From positions 1,240,001 to 1,304,000 of the forward strand of contig CAVTUH010000001.1 in assembly GCA_963737835.1 (NCBI GenBank): a DNA stretch of 64,000 nucleotides. Reading direction: 5' to 3'. Shown piece by piece: positions 10,031 through 18,774 of this stretch (the stretch's first letter is position 1; every line of letters starts with the position of its first letter). This stretch comes from Palsa-1248 sp963737835. GTDB lineage: Bacteria; Gemmatimonadota; Gemmatimonadetes; Gemmatimonadales; Gemmatimonadaceae. The position numbers were made by a program, and so were the translations under genes. The notes beneath the pieces are model-generated. The model saw only the letters and a list, made by a program, of their open reading frames with translations, had not been told where the DNA came from and did no database searches.

Positions 10031-10064
10031 GAAGGCCAGCGGCAGTCGTCGCTGGCCTTCGTCT
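10031..10064 (+). terminator. terminator after the SusC/SusD operon
   Basis: An 11-bp perfect stem (gaaggccagcg / cgctggccttc, 10031-10041 with 10050-10060) is followed by gtctttctc. It lies 27 nt after the SusD stop and ends that operon. Confidence 0.75.
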
Positions 10065-10066
10065 TT

Positions 10067-10426
10067 CTCAGCGGCAGGCGGGATGAGGGCTTGACCCAGT
10101 TGGAGCAAGCGGTAGAGTTGTCTCGCAACCACCCCGCGTGGATGGGCCAGCTGGGTGAGGCGTATGGCATGGCCGGCAACGCTGCGAAAGCGCGAGAAAT
10201 ACTCGCGGAGCTCGAGAATCGGGCGCGCACCAGCTTTATCTCGCCCTACTATTTCGCACATGTCTACACCGGCCTCGGTGACTTCGACCGGGCGATGGAC
10301 TGGCTCGAGCGTGCGGTGGCATCGCGCACGGGCGCGGTTTATGGCATCAAGGGCTCGTTCCTTTTGGCCCCGCTCCAAAAGCATCCGAGATTTCGCGTGT
10401 TGCTACGGCAGATGAACCTGGAATAG
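10067..10426 (+). pseudogene. 3' remnant of a TPR (kinase-TPR type) protein gene
   Basis: The open frame encodes two to three tetratricopeptide units (GLTQLEQAVELSRNHPAWM; GEAYGMAGNAAKAREILAEL; GLGDFDRAMDWLERAVASR) and ends in LQKHPRFRVLLRQMNLE. That ending is typical of the C-terminus of large bacterial TPR or Ser/Thr-kinase-TPR proteins. Nothing N-terminal survives: upstream the frame runs straight into the SusD terminator hairpin and no start codon has a ribosome site. It is probably the tail of a deleted or rearranged gene. It ends 9 nt before the next gene. Translation of the fragment is possible but unsupported. Confidence 0.65.
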
Positions 10427-10435
10427 GAGCGACAA

Positions 10436-11050
10436 ATGGCCCATCCAATCGTGCGTGGCGGTTTAGGCTGCGTCGGTTTGGTGCTCTTCGCGGCAGCCGC
10501 CCTGAGCGCCCAGTGGGCGTTCAATGCGTTCATCGATGCCCCATGGGCACACAGCATCGGCGGTCGGCCGACGCTCACCGGGCAGTGGACCGGTGGGCTC
10601 GAGGAAACTGGCACGCCTGACGGCGCGGTCTGGCTCGAGATCATTCGCGGATCTGGATCCAAAAGGAGGGGAGTCGCGCAGGTCTACGACGATAGGCCGC
10701 TCAACGGTCAACCGACACTGCGTGGAAGCGCAGTCTGGTGCCGGAAGGACGGCACCGTGACGCAGTATACGCTCTCGGGCTTTGCGACTCATGGCGGAGA
10801 CCCGACGATCACCTTCACCACGACTGCCGCCCCTACGCGCACCGGCAAGGAGCTCAATGAGTCGCGCGGGCACTGGACCGGGACGGTGCTGACTCTGGCT
10901 GCATCGCAACGGCTGTTCACCGTGGCCTCCGGTCGCTCGATGACCATTCAGCCCCTGAGCGGCGACTCCGTGAGGATGACGCTGCACCCTGCATCCGCCG
11001 GCACCAGCAACGCGGCGTGCGGACCCAGCTCAAACGGAGGATCCAAATGA
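10436..11050 (+). CDS. hypothetical exported/anchored protein
   Basis: This 204-residue protein has no family I recognise. An N-terminal hydrophobic segment (GCVGLVLFAAAALSAQWAF) is a signal peptide or membrane anchor. The rest resembles a small beta-rich periplasmic domain (LTGQWTGGLEETG, then alternating strands). A ribosome site (aggagcgac) precedes ATG 10436. Its stop overlaps the start of the next gene (ATGA at 11047), and an M61-like peptidase follows, so the three probably form one operon. Confidence 0.65.
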   Translation: MAHPIVRGGLGCVGLVLFAAAALSAQWAFNAFIDAPWAHSIGGRPTLTGQWTGGLEETGTPDGAVWLEIIRGSGSKRRGVAQVYDDRPLNGQPTLRGSAVWCRKDGTVTQYTLSGFATHGGDPTITFTTTAAPTRTGKELNESRGHWTGTVLTLAASQRLFTVASGRSMTIQPLSGDSVRMTLHPASAGTSNAACGPSSNGGSK

Positions 11051-11355
11051 GCTGGCTCACCCGGTTGTCGCACACCCATACTCGCCGAGACGCACTCAAA
11101 TCCGCCGGCGCCGCGCTGCTCCCTCTCGTTGTGCCGTGGCGTAGTCTACCGACGACTGATTCGCCGATTCCTCCCAACGGCGGCACTGACCCCTACCCCA
11201 TTCCATGGCTCGACAAGAACGGCAGCCACAATCAGCCGGCCGGTCAAAACCTCGAGCCGTCGCACATCTACCACTTCAAGGGACGAGTCGCACAATGCCG
11301 GGCCGCCTTTGCGATCATCGGCGACGAGGTCAACGGTCGATACTACGATCAATGA
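11047..11355 (+). CDS. small protein with a Tat-like leader
   Basis: This 102-residue protein starts at the ATGA overlap with the upstream gene. Its leader TRRDALKSAGAALLPLVVP resembles a twin-arginine signal (RRxxLK followed by a hydrophobic segment). The mature part is proline-rich at first, then RVAQCRAAFAIIGDEVNG. I recognise no family. The match to the Tat consensus is partial, and the protein is too short to carry a known cofactor domain. It could be the N-terminal remnant of a larger Tat substrate. Confidence 0.5.
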   Translation: MSWLTRLSHTHTRRDALKSAGAALLPLVVPWRSLPTTDSPIPPNGGTDPYPIPWLDKNGSHNQPAGQNLEPSHIYHFKGRVAQCRAAFAIIGDEVNGRYYDQ

Positions 11356-11409
11356 CGGAGACCGTCAGGTGCTGGCTCTTTGGAAAAACTGAGCTCGAGG
11401 AACGCCCGA

Positions 11410-13347
11410 ATGACCAGTGCCTTCGCGATCGCGGTCGGAGCCGGCATCGCGCTCACTGTGGCGACTAATCGGCCACCTCATAATCCCGCACCGGAAGCCG
11501 CAGCCTGGGGCACACGCACAGAGCGGTACCGCGGGCCCAACGTTGCGTCGCGCTCCGGAGACGACGCCGCACCGCTATCGCAGATCAGCTATGTGTTGAC
11601 GCTCGATTCGGCTCACCTCAATGTCGCCGACGTGCGGATTCGGGTGAGCGGCGCGCCAGCCACCTTCCACGTCGCGATGAGGGTCCACGCCGAGTACGAC
11701 GCCAAATACTGGCGATACCTCGGCGACATGCGGATCACCTGCGCAGGCGGCGGAGCGGGGACGGTGGTCCGCGAAGACAGTACGCTGTGGCGCGTGGACG
11801 GGTGCGGGGGTGCGGGCGAGATCCAGTACCGCGTGCTCATCCAGCCCGCTCCCACCGGACTCCGTCGGGCCTGGCTCCCATATGCGCGAGACGACGGCGC
11901 GTTCATCAACCCGCCGGATTTGTTTCTCTACGTGCCCGAGTTGTCCGCGAGCCCCGTCATGCTCGCCCTCCGCACTCCCCAGTCCTGGCGCGTCGCAACG
12001 GCGCTCTACCCGCAGGGCACGCAGACCGTGCGCACGGCCTCCAACGCGCAGACGTTCCTGGATTCCCCGATCCTCGTTGGGCACTTCAAGCTGTGGGACT
12101 TCATCGACCAGGGGACGACGTACCATGTCGCGTACTGGCCGCTCCCAGCAGCCCTCGCCTTCGACACGGCACGCTTCGTGGACCGGCTGCGACGACTCAC
12201 GCACGCCGCAGCTCTCGCCTTTGGGCCGCCGCCGGCCTCGCACGACTACTGGTTCCTCATTCAGGACGGTGCATGGGACGCGCTCGAGCACGGGGCATCG
12301 GTCACGATCGGTGTGCCCAGTGAGCAGCTGGCGCGCGATCCCGGAGCGTCGACCACTGAAATCGCACACGAGTTCGTGCACACCTGGAATCTCGTGGCGC
12401 TGCATCCGGCCGGCTACAACGACCTCAGTTACCGACCTCCGTCGCGAACACCGAGTCTGTGGATCGGGGAAGGTATCACACTGTATTACGCCGACGTCCT
12501 GCCTCGTCGCGCCGGCATCGCGGACACGACGCCCTCTCGGCTCGACCATCTCCAGGCGCTCGTGCAGAACTATGACGCCTCACCGGTGCTGCACACCGTC
12601 TCGCCCGCGCAGGCAAGCCTCGCATTCGAGGATTCCCCCGTCGAGAATCCCGACGCCACGGGCGGCTACTACCTCCAGGGTGAGTTGCTCGGCAACGTTC
12701 TCAATGCCGTGCTTCTCGACTCGACGCACGAGCGACGTGGGCTCGATGACCTCATGAGAGCGATGCGCGCGCGCACCGCTACGCCCGACGGTCGAGGGTT
12801 CCGCGGGTACACGCCTTCGGAGTTCGAGCAGGTGGCTGACTCGGTATGCCACTGCCGGCTCGATGCGTTCTTCGCGCGCGAGGTCCATGGTCCCGGCCCG
12901 ATCAATGTGACACCGGTTCTCGGACGGCTGGGATTGCACGCCATCGTCGACTCCGTTGCCGCGACCGATTCCGCCGGCCGGAGCCTGCCGGATCGGCGAC
13001 TGAACGTTGATCTCGACGATCCGGCACGGCCGCTCATCGTCGTCCGGAACCCCTCGACATCCTGGGCGGCCGCCGGGCTTCGCACCGGCGATTGGCTGCT
13101 CGACATCGATGGCCAGGCGGTTCACAGCTACGCAGAGCTGCAAGCTGCACTCGCTCGGCTCCGCCTCAACGACCAAGGACACGCGTCCACGTCGGTCGAG
13201 GTCGTGCGCGCCAACGATACGATGCGGGTACGGGTGGACGTGCGCGGATACCAACGCCCGCGGGTGCGCTTCGTCGATGCCGCAGAAGTGAGTCCAGACC
13301 AACGCGCGAGGCGGCAAGCCTGGCTCGCTGGCCTCGATCCACGTTGA
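11410..13347 (+). CDS. exported M61-like metallopeptidase with PDZ domain
   Basis: This 645-residue protein has an N-terminal hydrophobic leader (AFAIAVGAGIALTVA), a beta-rich N-domain, and a gluzincin catalytic site HEFVHTWN at about residues 320-327, followed about 40 residues later by WIGEGITLYYADV, which supplies the third zinc ligand (Glu) and the family's GxTxYY pattern. A PDZ domain occupies about 540-620 (WAAAGLRTGDWLLDIDGQAV). This is the glycyl-aminopeptidase/M61 architecture and suggests periplasmic peptide trimming. ATG 11410 is preferred because GAGG lies 9 nt upstream; a TTG at 11380 is also in frame. A terminator follows. Confidence 0.85.
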   Translation: MTSAFAIAVGAGIALTVATNRPPHNPAPEAAAWGTRTERYRGPNVASRSGDDAAPLSQISYVLTLDSAHLNVADVRIRVSGAPATFHVAMRVHAEYDAKYWRYLGDMRITCAGGGAGTVVREDSTLWRVDGCGGAGEIQYRVLIQPAPTGLRRAWLPYARDDGAFINPPDLFLYVPELSASPVMLALRTPQSWRVATALYPQGTQTVRTASNAQTFLDSPILVGHFKLWDFIDQGTTYHVAYWPLPAALAFDTARFVDRLRRLTHAAALAFGPPPASHDYWFLIQDGAWDALEHGASVTIGVPSEQLARDPGASTTEIAHEFVHTWNLVALHPAGYNDLSYRPPSRTPSLWIGEGITLYYADVLPRRAGIADTTPSRLDHLQALVQNYDASPVLHTVSPAQASLAFEDSPVENPDATGGYYLQGELLGNVLNAVLLDSTHERRGLDDLMRAMRARTATPDGRGFRGYTPSEFEQVADSVCHCRLDAFFAREVHGPGPINVTPVLGRLGLHAIVDSVAATDSAGRSLPDRRLNVDLDDPARPLIVVRNPSTSWAAAGLRTGDWLLDIDGQAVHSYAELQAALARLRLNDQGHASTSVEVVRANDTMRVRVDVRGYQRPRVRFVDAAEVSPDQRARRQAWLAGLDPR

Positions 13348-13390
13348 ACGGTCGCGGTGTCACGGTTCATTCGGTCGTAATAGCGACGAA

Positions 13391-13423
13391 CAAGGGGCAG
13401 CCAGCGCGGCTGCCCCCTGTTTT
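13391..13423 (+). terminator. terminator after the M61-like gene
   Basis: A 9-bp stem (ggggcagcc / ggctgcccc, 13394-13402 with 13408-13416) is followed by cctgtttt. It lies 44 nt after the stop of the peptidase gene and closes the three-gene operon. Confidence 0.75.
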
Positions 13424-13523
13424 CTACGCAAGCGACGTCGCGGCGAAATCGCGGTGAGCTTCCTCACTCATCACGGCACCGAGCGCGCCGTTTACGGACT
13501 GCTGATACCAGTCGGCCAGTCCG

Positions 13524-14039
13524 CTACGGCATTTTCGTCGGCAGATTCGGGTTCTGCAAGGGGGATCCCGGCCTCAGGCAAAGCACGGAAAAGCCGGCCG
13601 GCGCCGATTGGTACAGCGGCTGCGTGGCCTGCGCGTTCGCCAACGAGAATGTCTGCACAATCGCCGTGCCGCTAAAGTCGCCCCCGATCGTGAACGGAAT
13701 ACCCATCGAGAACGTCGTGCCGGCCGGCGCGCTCCCCCAGTTGTTGATCGCGTGCGAAAGAGGATTGTTCCCAAGGATGCGGTATCGAAAGTTACCGGGG
13801 ATCCTGGGCGGCGTCGTGATCGTCATGGTCAAAGTGAGCTTCGCCGGGCAGTATGAAACGAACCTTGCCGGCGTCACCTGAACACTGACCGAGTCGACCT
13901 GGGCTGCCGCGGTGACCGCGGAGCCGCATGTTGCGAACAACATGAAGAAGCAACGCCGGATGGCACGCGCGGCGCCGGCCAGCCGTCTGACGGGCAATTC
14001 CCGGCGGGGTGGCTCCCCCGACGCACGGCATCGATTCAC
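13524..14039 (-). CDS. hypothetical secreted protein
   Basis: A 171-residue protein with an arginine-rich N-region, a hydrophobic core (CFFMLFATCGSAVTAAA) and a signal-peptidase-like site before QVDSVSVQV. The mature part is a small beta-rich domain (KLTLTMTITTPP; FRYRILGNNPLSHAINNWG; GGDFSGTAIVQTFSLAN). I chose the GTG at 14039 because AGGAGG lies just upstream (spacing 4). A TTG further in, or the ATG in the hydrophobic core, are alternatives. No family recognised. It is convergent with the M61-like operon. Confidence 0.6.
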   Translation of the reverse strand: MNRCRASGEPPRRELPVRRLAGAARAIRRCFFMLFATCGSAVTAAAQVDSVSVQVTPARFVSYCPAKLTLTMTITTPPRIPGNFRYRILGNNPLSHAINNWGSAPAGTTFSMGIPFTIGGDFSGTAIVQTFSLANAQATQPLYQSAPAGFSVLCLRPGSPLQNPNLPTKMP

Positions 14040-14416
14040 ACAGCCTCCTTTGGATGAACGAGTGTTGCTCCAGCCGCACGTGATGGTCGCCCCCAATGGC
14101 CTCGACCGCCTAGCCACAGGTTGGCGTCTGGATGTAGCACCGGTCGAGGCCGGGGATTGTCTCACAACCACGGAAATCCGCGACGAACAACGACAACGGA
14201 TCCGACCACGTTCACCGGCGTGATCGACGCGTATCTGGAAGCGACCACTGTGAGATTAGCGCCCGGCGGGGTGACGGAGGCATACCCGCCGGCCCGCGCG
14301 GCCGTCCCGGCTGTTATGCTTCAGGGGAACGGGTACGCTGGCGTCTCAGAGGCCCCCTCGGCTCTTCTCGCCTCTCTCCTCGTTTCAGGCGACGCCCGTA
14401 TCGTCAGCCCTCGACC
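14040..14416. other. divergent intergenic region, nothing identified
   Basis: About 375 bases separate two divergent hypothetical genes. Apart from the AGGAGG of the minus-strand gene at its left end, I see no hairpin, RNA gene or palindrome that stands out. Confidence 0.4.
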
Positions 14417-14962
14417 ATGAGCGAAACTTCGTTGGGAAAGCCTGTGAGTGCGTCTGGTCGAGTTTCTCCGCCAGAGGACGTTCACGCCGCCATGTCGGAG
14501 CTCATCAAGACCGACTTCGGGGAGGTCATCTGGCGTGACCGCCACCGCTTTGGTCCGATCGCCGCGAGCGTGTCACCCGTTTCGGGACGGACATATCTGT
14601 ACGATGCCGTTGCCGGTGGGAAACTCAGCGCGGCGAAGTGGTTGGTGCGGTTGGGCGGCCGAGTGCGAGAGCCGCAAGCCGGAGTGGCGGCCCCGCATCC
14701 CTGTCCGTGGCAAGCGGCGATGTCAACGGCGAATCCGCTGCCAATGCTGCGCGTCCTGCTGACAAGTGAGGGCTTTACGGCCGGCGATCTCGGCCACTGT
14801 GCGGACGACCTACTGACACTTCGCCAGCGGGCGTCATCGGCGCGCAATGTGAGCGCGGCGCATGACGCGTATTGGGAGACGTGCCAGCGGATTGGGCGCA
14901 AACCGAGTCCCTCACCGACCGGAACGCCACCTGGTCCGCGGGCGTTGCCCCGCGGATATTGA
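14417..14962 (+). CDS. hypothetical protein with an ankyrin-like segment
   Basis: This 181-residue soluble protein has no recognised family. A segment near the middle (TYLYDAVAGGKLSAAKWLVR, followed by LGGRV) resembles one ankyrin repeat, and a second possible helix pair follows (LPMLRVLLTSEGFTAGDL). There is no signal peptide or membrane segment. The C-terminus is proline-rich. It is convergent with the aldo/keto reductase gene. Confidence 0.5.
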   Translation: MSETSLGKPVSASGRVSPPEDVHAAMSELIKTDFGEVIWRDRHRFGPIAASVSPVSGRTYLYDAVAGGKLSAAKWLVRLGGRVREPQAGVAAPHPCPWQAAMSTANPLPMLRVLLTSEGFTAGDLGHCADDLLTLRQRASSARNVSAAHDAYWETCQRIGRKPSPSPTGTPPGPRALPRGY

Positions 14963-15001
14963 CGGCGGCGCTCAGATAGTCCGTCGTTCTACGGACGATC
15001 C

Positions 15002-16009
15002 CTAGCGGTCAACCTGCGCCATCTGCTTCTCGCTGTAGCGCGGACCAGACACCCTGTCCGGCCGAAGCGCTGCGTCGAGCATGGCCATTTCATCCTTGGT
15101 TAGCCGCACGTCGGCCGCGGCGGCGTTCTCTTCCAGATACTGCCGGCGCTTGGTCCCGGGGATCGGAACAATGTCGTTCCCCTTGTGCAGTAACCAGGCG
15201 AGGGCGATCTGTGCCGGGGTCGCTCCCTTTCGCGCGGCGAATTCGCGCACGGCCGACGCAGCCCGCATGTTGGCGTCGAAGTTCTCGCCCTGATAGCGCG
15301 GGTCGCCGCGGCGGAAATCGCCCTCCGGATACTCCTCGGCCCGCTTCACCGCGCCCGTGAGAAAGCCGCGGCCGAGAGGCGCGAACGCCACGAGGCCGAT
15401 GCCGAGCTCGCGTAGCAACGGGATGATGCGCGGCTCGAGATTGCGCTCCCACAACGAGTACTCGCTCTGGAGCACCGAGATCGGGTGCACGGCGTGGGCG
15501 CGGCGGATCGTCCGCTCGCCGGCCTCCGAGAGGCCGAGGTAGCGCACCTTCCCCTCCCGCACGAGGTCGGCCATCGCGCCGACGACGTCCTCGATCGGCA
15601 CGGCCGGATCGACGCGATGCTGGTAGAGGAGGTCAATGTAGTCCGTCCGCAGGCGATGGAGCGAGCCCTCGACCGCCTCCCGGATGTGAGCCGGCCGGCT
15701 GTCCAAACCGGCGATGACGCCGTTCGTGTCGAACGTGAAGCCGAACTTCGTGGCGATGACGACGCGATCACGCGCGACTTTGCGTTCCCCGAGCGCGCGG
15801 GCCAAGAGCTCCTCGTTCTTGTAGTGCCCATACGCCTCGGCCGTATCGAGGAAGGTGCACCCGAGCTCAACGGCTCGGTAGATCGTCGCAATTGATTCGC
15901 GCTCGTCGCGCTCTTCCGGAGTGCCGTACGACTGGCTCATCCCCATCAAGCCGAGGCCAATGGCGGAGACGGTGAGGCCCTGGGTGCCGAGTGTGCGGGT
16001 GGGCAGCAT
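15002..16009 (-). CDS. aldo/keto reductase
   Basis: This 335-residue NADPH-dependent oxidoreductase has a TIM-barrel AKR fold. The catalytic tetrad is visible: Asp and Tyr in FLDTAEAYGHYKNEELL, Lys in VVIATKFGF and His in LLYQHRVDP. The cofactor-binding end (IVPIPGTKRRQYLEENAAA) is typical of the AKR13/YajO-like branch. Start at ATG 16009, giving MLPTRTLGTQGLTVSAIGLG; an upstream ATG at 16063 adds a non-conserved tail. It reduces an unknown carbonyl compound. It is divergent from the small gene at 16162. Confidence 0.92.
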   Translation of the reverse strand: MLPTRTLGTQGLTVSAIGLGLMGMSQSYGTPEERDERESIATIYRAVELGCTFLDTAEAYGHYKNEELLARALGERKVARDRVVIATKFGFTFDTNGVIAGLDSRPAHIREAVEGSLHRLRTDYIDLLYQHRVDPAVPIEDVVGAMADLVREGKVRYLGLSEAGERTIRRAHAVHPISVLQSEYSLWERNLEPRIIPLLRELGIGLVAFAPLGRGFLTGAVKRAEEYPEGDFRRGDPRYQGENFDANMRAASAVREFAARKGATPAQIALAWLLHKGNDIVPIPGTKRRQYLEENAAAADVRLTKDEMAMLDAALRPDRVSGPRYSEKQMAQVDR

Positions 16010-16161
16010 GTGCGGGAATGTGTTGAGGGTTAGCACCTGATGCAGAGACGCGATGAATGACACCGTCAGAATTACCCTGGGATCCGTCTCGGCGCAAAAC
16101 AGGAGCCCGCCGAGCGAGCCAAGTCGCTGGCGGAACGATTGCAGGCTTTATTCAACCAGCA

Positions 16162-16617
16162 ATGCTCAGAATCGAGATGACAAAAGACCGCGACGGGGCA
16201 GTCGTGCTTCGTTGCAGTCGGGAGGACGGGTCGGTAACGTGGCAGACGCAGCGTAGACACGCGGACCACTTCGCATTGCACGACCTCACCCATTACGCAG
16301 TCGAAACAACGCTGAGCTATCGCCGCGGGTTCTTCGGCTTGATTGCAGAAGGCTGGGCGGTCAACGACACAACAGGCAAAGGCGTTCGCGGCCCCCTGCC
16401 TGCCGAGGCCATCGAGGTAGAGCGGATCGTCGGCTTGTTTGATGCCGAGCGCGGCGCGGGCACGCTTTGGACGACCGAGGAGTTCAACGAAACGGCGCCG
16501 CGGTCGCTGACACACGACGAGATCCACAACGTACGGAGGCTGCGTGCTCGGCTGTTCAGCGACTGGGCAGCCGTCCCACCTGGCGGGAAGCTCGAGCTGA
16601 CGTTCGGACCGCCGTAG
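16162..16617 (+). CDS. conserved hypothetical protein
   Basis: This 151-residue soluble protein begins at ATG 16162 (MLRIEMTKDRDGAVVLRC). It has a compact beta-strand start and a His-rich helix (RRHADHFALHDLTHYAVET) that could bind metal. No signal peptide. It looks like a small conserved protein of a kind found widely in soil bacteria, but I cannot assign a function. Confidence 0.6.
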   Translation: MLRIEMTKDRDGAVVLRCSREDGSVTWQTQRRHADHFALHDLTHYAVETTLSYRRGFFGLIAEGWAVNDTTGKGVRGPLPAEAIEVERIVGLFDAERGAGTLWTTEEFNETAPRSLTHDEIHNVRRLRARLFSDWAAVPPGGKLELTFGPP

Positions 16618-16807
16618 TACGCAGACGTGAGAGCCGCCTTCGACGTAGGGGCTCGGGATCAGGTCGGCACGAGTGGCGGAGCACGCTTGACGTAGCGACG
16701 GCGCCACCAGCCCCGGGTACGTCGGGGTATCGAATGTCCGGTACCGCCCACGCGAACCCTGACCTTTGTCCTAGAGACCGGCCGGGATCGGCCACCTACT
16801 ATGCGGC

Positions 16808-17350
16808 GTGGCGGACGCGACACATCCGGTCAGGTCGAAGAAGGCGGCCATAGAGTCGAAAGCGACCGACGAGCTACGCGAGTGGTTCGTCAACGCCGCT
16901 TACTTGGCGCTCTTCCTCTGCACGTTCGCTGTCTACCGAGCATTGATCACTCGAGAGTTGCTCGACAGCCGAGTCGTCGTGCAGTTGGGTGCGAGCCTCG
17001 TGACCGCAATCGTAATAGCCAAGACGATCATGATCGGAGGGTGGCTGAAGCTCGGGGAGAGCGGACGGCGAGGCGCCCCATTGGTGATCCGAACGATGCG
17101 CCTGGCGGCGATCTATGGCGTCTTCGTCTTCTTCGTGACCGTGGTCGAGAAGCTCATCGACGGATTGATCCACGGCCACGCCGCGCGGGAGACGCTGCAG
17201 ATGCTGGCGCATCTCGGATGGGAAGAGATCACGGCGCGGTCCCTGGTGATCTTCCTGGCCTTCATTCCCTACTTCGCGTTGCGCGAATTCGCTCGGCGCA
17301 AAGGGGTCGACGACACGTTCGATCTGTTCTTTCGCCCCGACGATCGGTGA
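16808..17350 (+). CDS. hypothetical membrane protein
   Basis: This 180-residue protein starts at GTG 16808. Four hydrophobic segments are visible: AAYLALFLCTFAVYRAL, VVQLGASLVTAIVIAKTIMI, MRLAAIYGVFVFFVTVV and SLVIFLAFIPYFAL. A short basic N-terminus and an acidic C-tail flank them. I recognise no family. It is probably monocistronic. Confidence 0.6.
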   Translation: MADATHPVRSKKAAIESKATDELREWFVNAAYLALFLCTFAVYRALITRELLDSRVVVQLGASLVTAIVIAKTIMIGGWLKLGESGRRGAPLVIRTMRLAAIYGVFVFFVTVVEKLIDGLIHGHAARETLQMLAHLGWEEITARSLVIFLAFIPYFALREFARRKGVDDTFDLFFRPDDR

Positions 17351-17503
17351 GGCTGGAGGGTAGCGGTCGCGCTGCCCTCGCCCGCCGCAAACGATCTCCG
17401 CGCCCGCGAGGGTGCAAAGGCCTTGTTGCCCGCGCAAACTTCTGGGCAGTCTTGGAACTTCTAGCCCATTAGCCGACCTTGGGGACACCGAGGGCGGAAA
17501 CCC

Positions 17504-18607
17504 GTGAGCCCTCTCAAAGCCCCCAGTCTCCGGCAGCTTCGCCGCCACGCGATCGCGCGCAGCCTTTTCAAGGCCACCAGTCTGCCGCGGGCCATTGCGC
17601 GCCTGGGCTTTGTCCAGGCCGACCCGATGCGGGTGCCCGCTCGCGCCCAGGATCTGATCCTCACGCAGCGCGTGAAGGACTATCGCGCCGGCGAGCTGGA
17701 ACGCCGCTACCCGCGCCTGGCGATCGAAGAGGCCTTCTTCGTCAACTACGGCTTCCTGCCTCGCGAGACTCTGGCCCTGCTGCACCCGCGCGGGGCGCCG
17801 CGCGCCTGGGATGCTTGGGACGCCAGGATGCAGGCGCACGCCCAGGAGGTGCTGGCCTTTGTGCGCCAGCATGGTCGCACCCACCCCAGGGACGTGCAGG
17901 CGCATTTCGACCATGGCCGCATCAAGCGCTGGGGCGGCGACCTGAATGTCAGCAGGCACCTCCTGGAAGGCCTGCACTATCGAGGGCTGCTGCGCGTGGT
18001 AAGGCGCGAGGTCGGCACCCGGGTCTACGAGGCGATCGAGCACCCGCCGCAGGACGACAGCGCCGAGGCCCGGCTCGCGCGCGCCGGTCAGTTGCTTGAT
18101 GTGGTGGTGCGCCTCTATGCGCCGCTGCCCGCGGCCAGCCTGCGCTATCTGTGCGGTCTGCTGCGCTCTGGAGTTCCGCATCTGGCCGCCGAAGCGCGGC
18201 AGGTCCATGAGCACGCCAAGTCCCGCTATGCCCATGCCCAGGTCGACGGCATGCTCTGGTTCTGGCCGCAGGGCGAGAAGCTCGTGGCAGCCCGGCACCC
18301 GATCGACGACAAGCTGCGCTTCCTCGCGCCCTTCGACCCCGTGGTCTGGGACCGACGGCGCTTCCTGTTGTTCTGGGGCTGGGAATACAAGCTCGAGGCG
18401 TATGTGCCGGCCCACCAGCGCCGCATGGGCCATTACGCGATGCCCATGCTATGGGGCGAGCAAATGCTGGGGTGGGCCAATCTGAAGGTCGCCGATGGCC
18501 GGCTGCGGCACGAGTTGGGCTTCGCCGGCCCGCGGCCACGCGGCTGCGCCTTTCAGCTGGCGCTGGACGAGGCATTGCAGGAGATGCAAGAGTTTCTGGA
18601 GCTCTAG
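17504..18607 (+). CDS. YcaQ/AlkZ-like winged-helix protein (possible DNA glycosylase)
   Basis: This 367-residue protein matches the HTH_42/YcaQ family, which in other bacteria unhooks DNA interstrand crosslinks or removes bulky alkyl lesions. The N-terminal winged-helix entry (RQLRRHAIARSLF) is followed by FVQADPMRVPARAQDLIL, which carries the Q-x-D motif that is catalytic in AlkZ/YcaQ. The C-terminal half contains FWPQGEKLVAARHPIDDKLRFLAPFDPVVWDRRR. GTG 17504 is the start. Base use differs from its neighbours (strong CTG and GCGC codons, very few CTC), suggesting recent acquisition, perhaps from a proteobacterium. Confidence 0.8.
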   Translation: MSPLKAPSLRQLRRHAIARSLFKATSLPRAIARLGFVQADPMRVPARAQDLILTQRVKDYRAGELERRYPRLAIEEAFFVNYGFLPRETLALLHPRGAPRAWDAWDARMQAHAQEVLAFVRQHGRTHPRDVQAHFDHGRIKRWGGDLNVSRHLLEGLHYRGLLRVVRREVGTRVYEAIEHPPQDDSAEARLARAGQLLDVVVRLYAPLPAASLRYLCGLLRSGVPHLAAEARQVHEHAKSRYAHAQVDGMLWFWPQGEKLVAARHPIDDKLRFLAPFDPVVWDRRRFLLFWGWEYKLEAYVPAHQRRMGHYAMPMLWGEQMLGWANLKVADGRLRHELGFAGPRPRGCAFQLALDEALQEMQEFLEL

Positions 18608-18711
18608 CACCCCTGCGGGGCTTGTCAGTACCTCGGTGGCGACGAAGGCGCCCGATCGGTAAGATGGCAACCGACGCCCCACCCCAAACCCATCCCAGAT
18701 TTGGCGCGCTG

Positions 18712-18753
18712 CTCCGTTAATGAAACGGAGTGGTCGAGCGAGGGGTGCTCGAC
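18712..18753 (+). promoter_or_regulatory. two adjacent leader hairpins
   Basis: Two perfect 7-bp stems stand side by side: ctccgtt/aacggag (18712-18718 with 18724-18730) and gtcgagc/gctcgac (18733-18739 with 18747-18753). They end about 20 nt before the hydrolase start, so they may affect its translation or mRNA stability. No known riboswitch fits. Confidence 0.35.
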
Positions 18754-18774
18754 GAATCACCTTGGAGCCTCAAA

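Noticed and set aside
9995..10066. A start for the TPR fragment at 9995
   Set aside because: It would overlap the SusD stop and translate the terminator hairpin; no ribosome site is present.
16874..18433. A 519-codon minus-strand frame opposite the membrane and YcaQ-like genes
   Set aside because: No motif; composition typical of an antisense frame in high-GC DNA.
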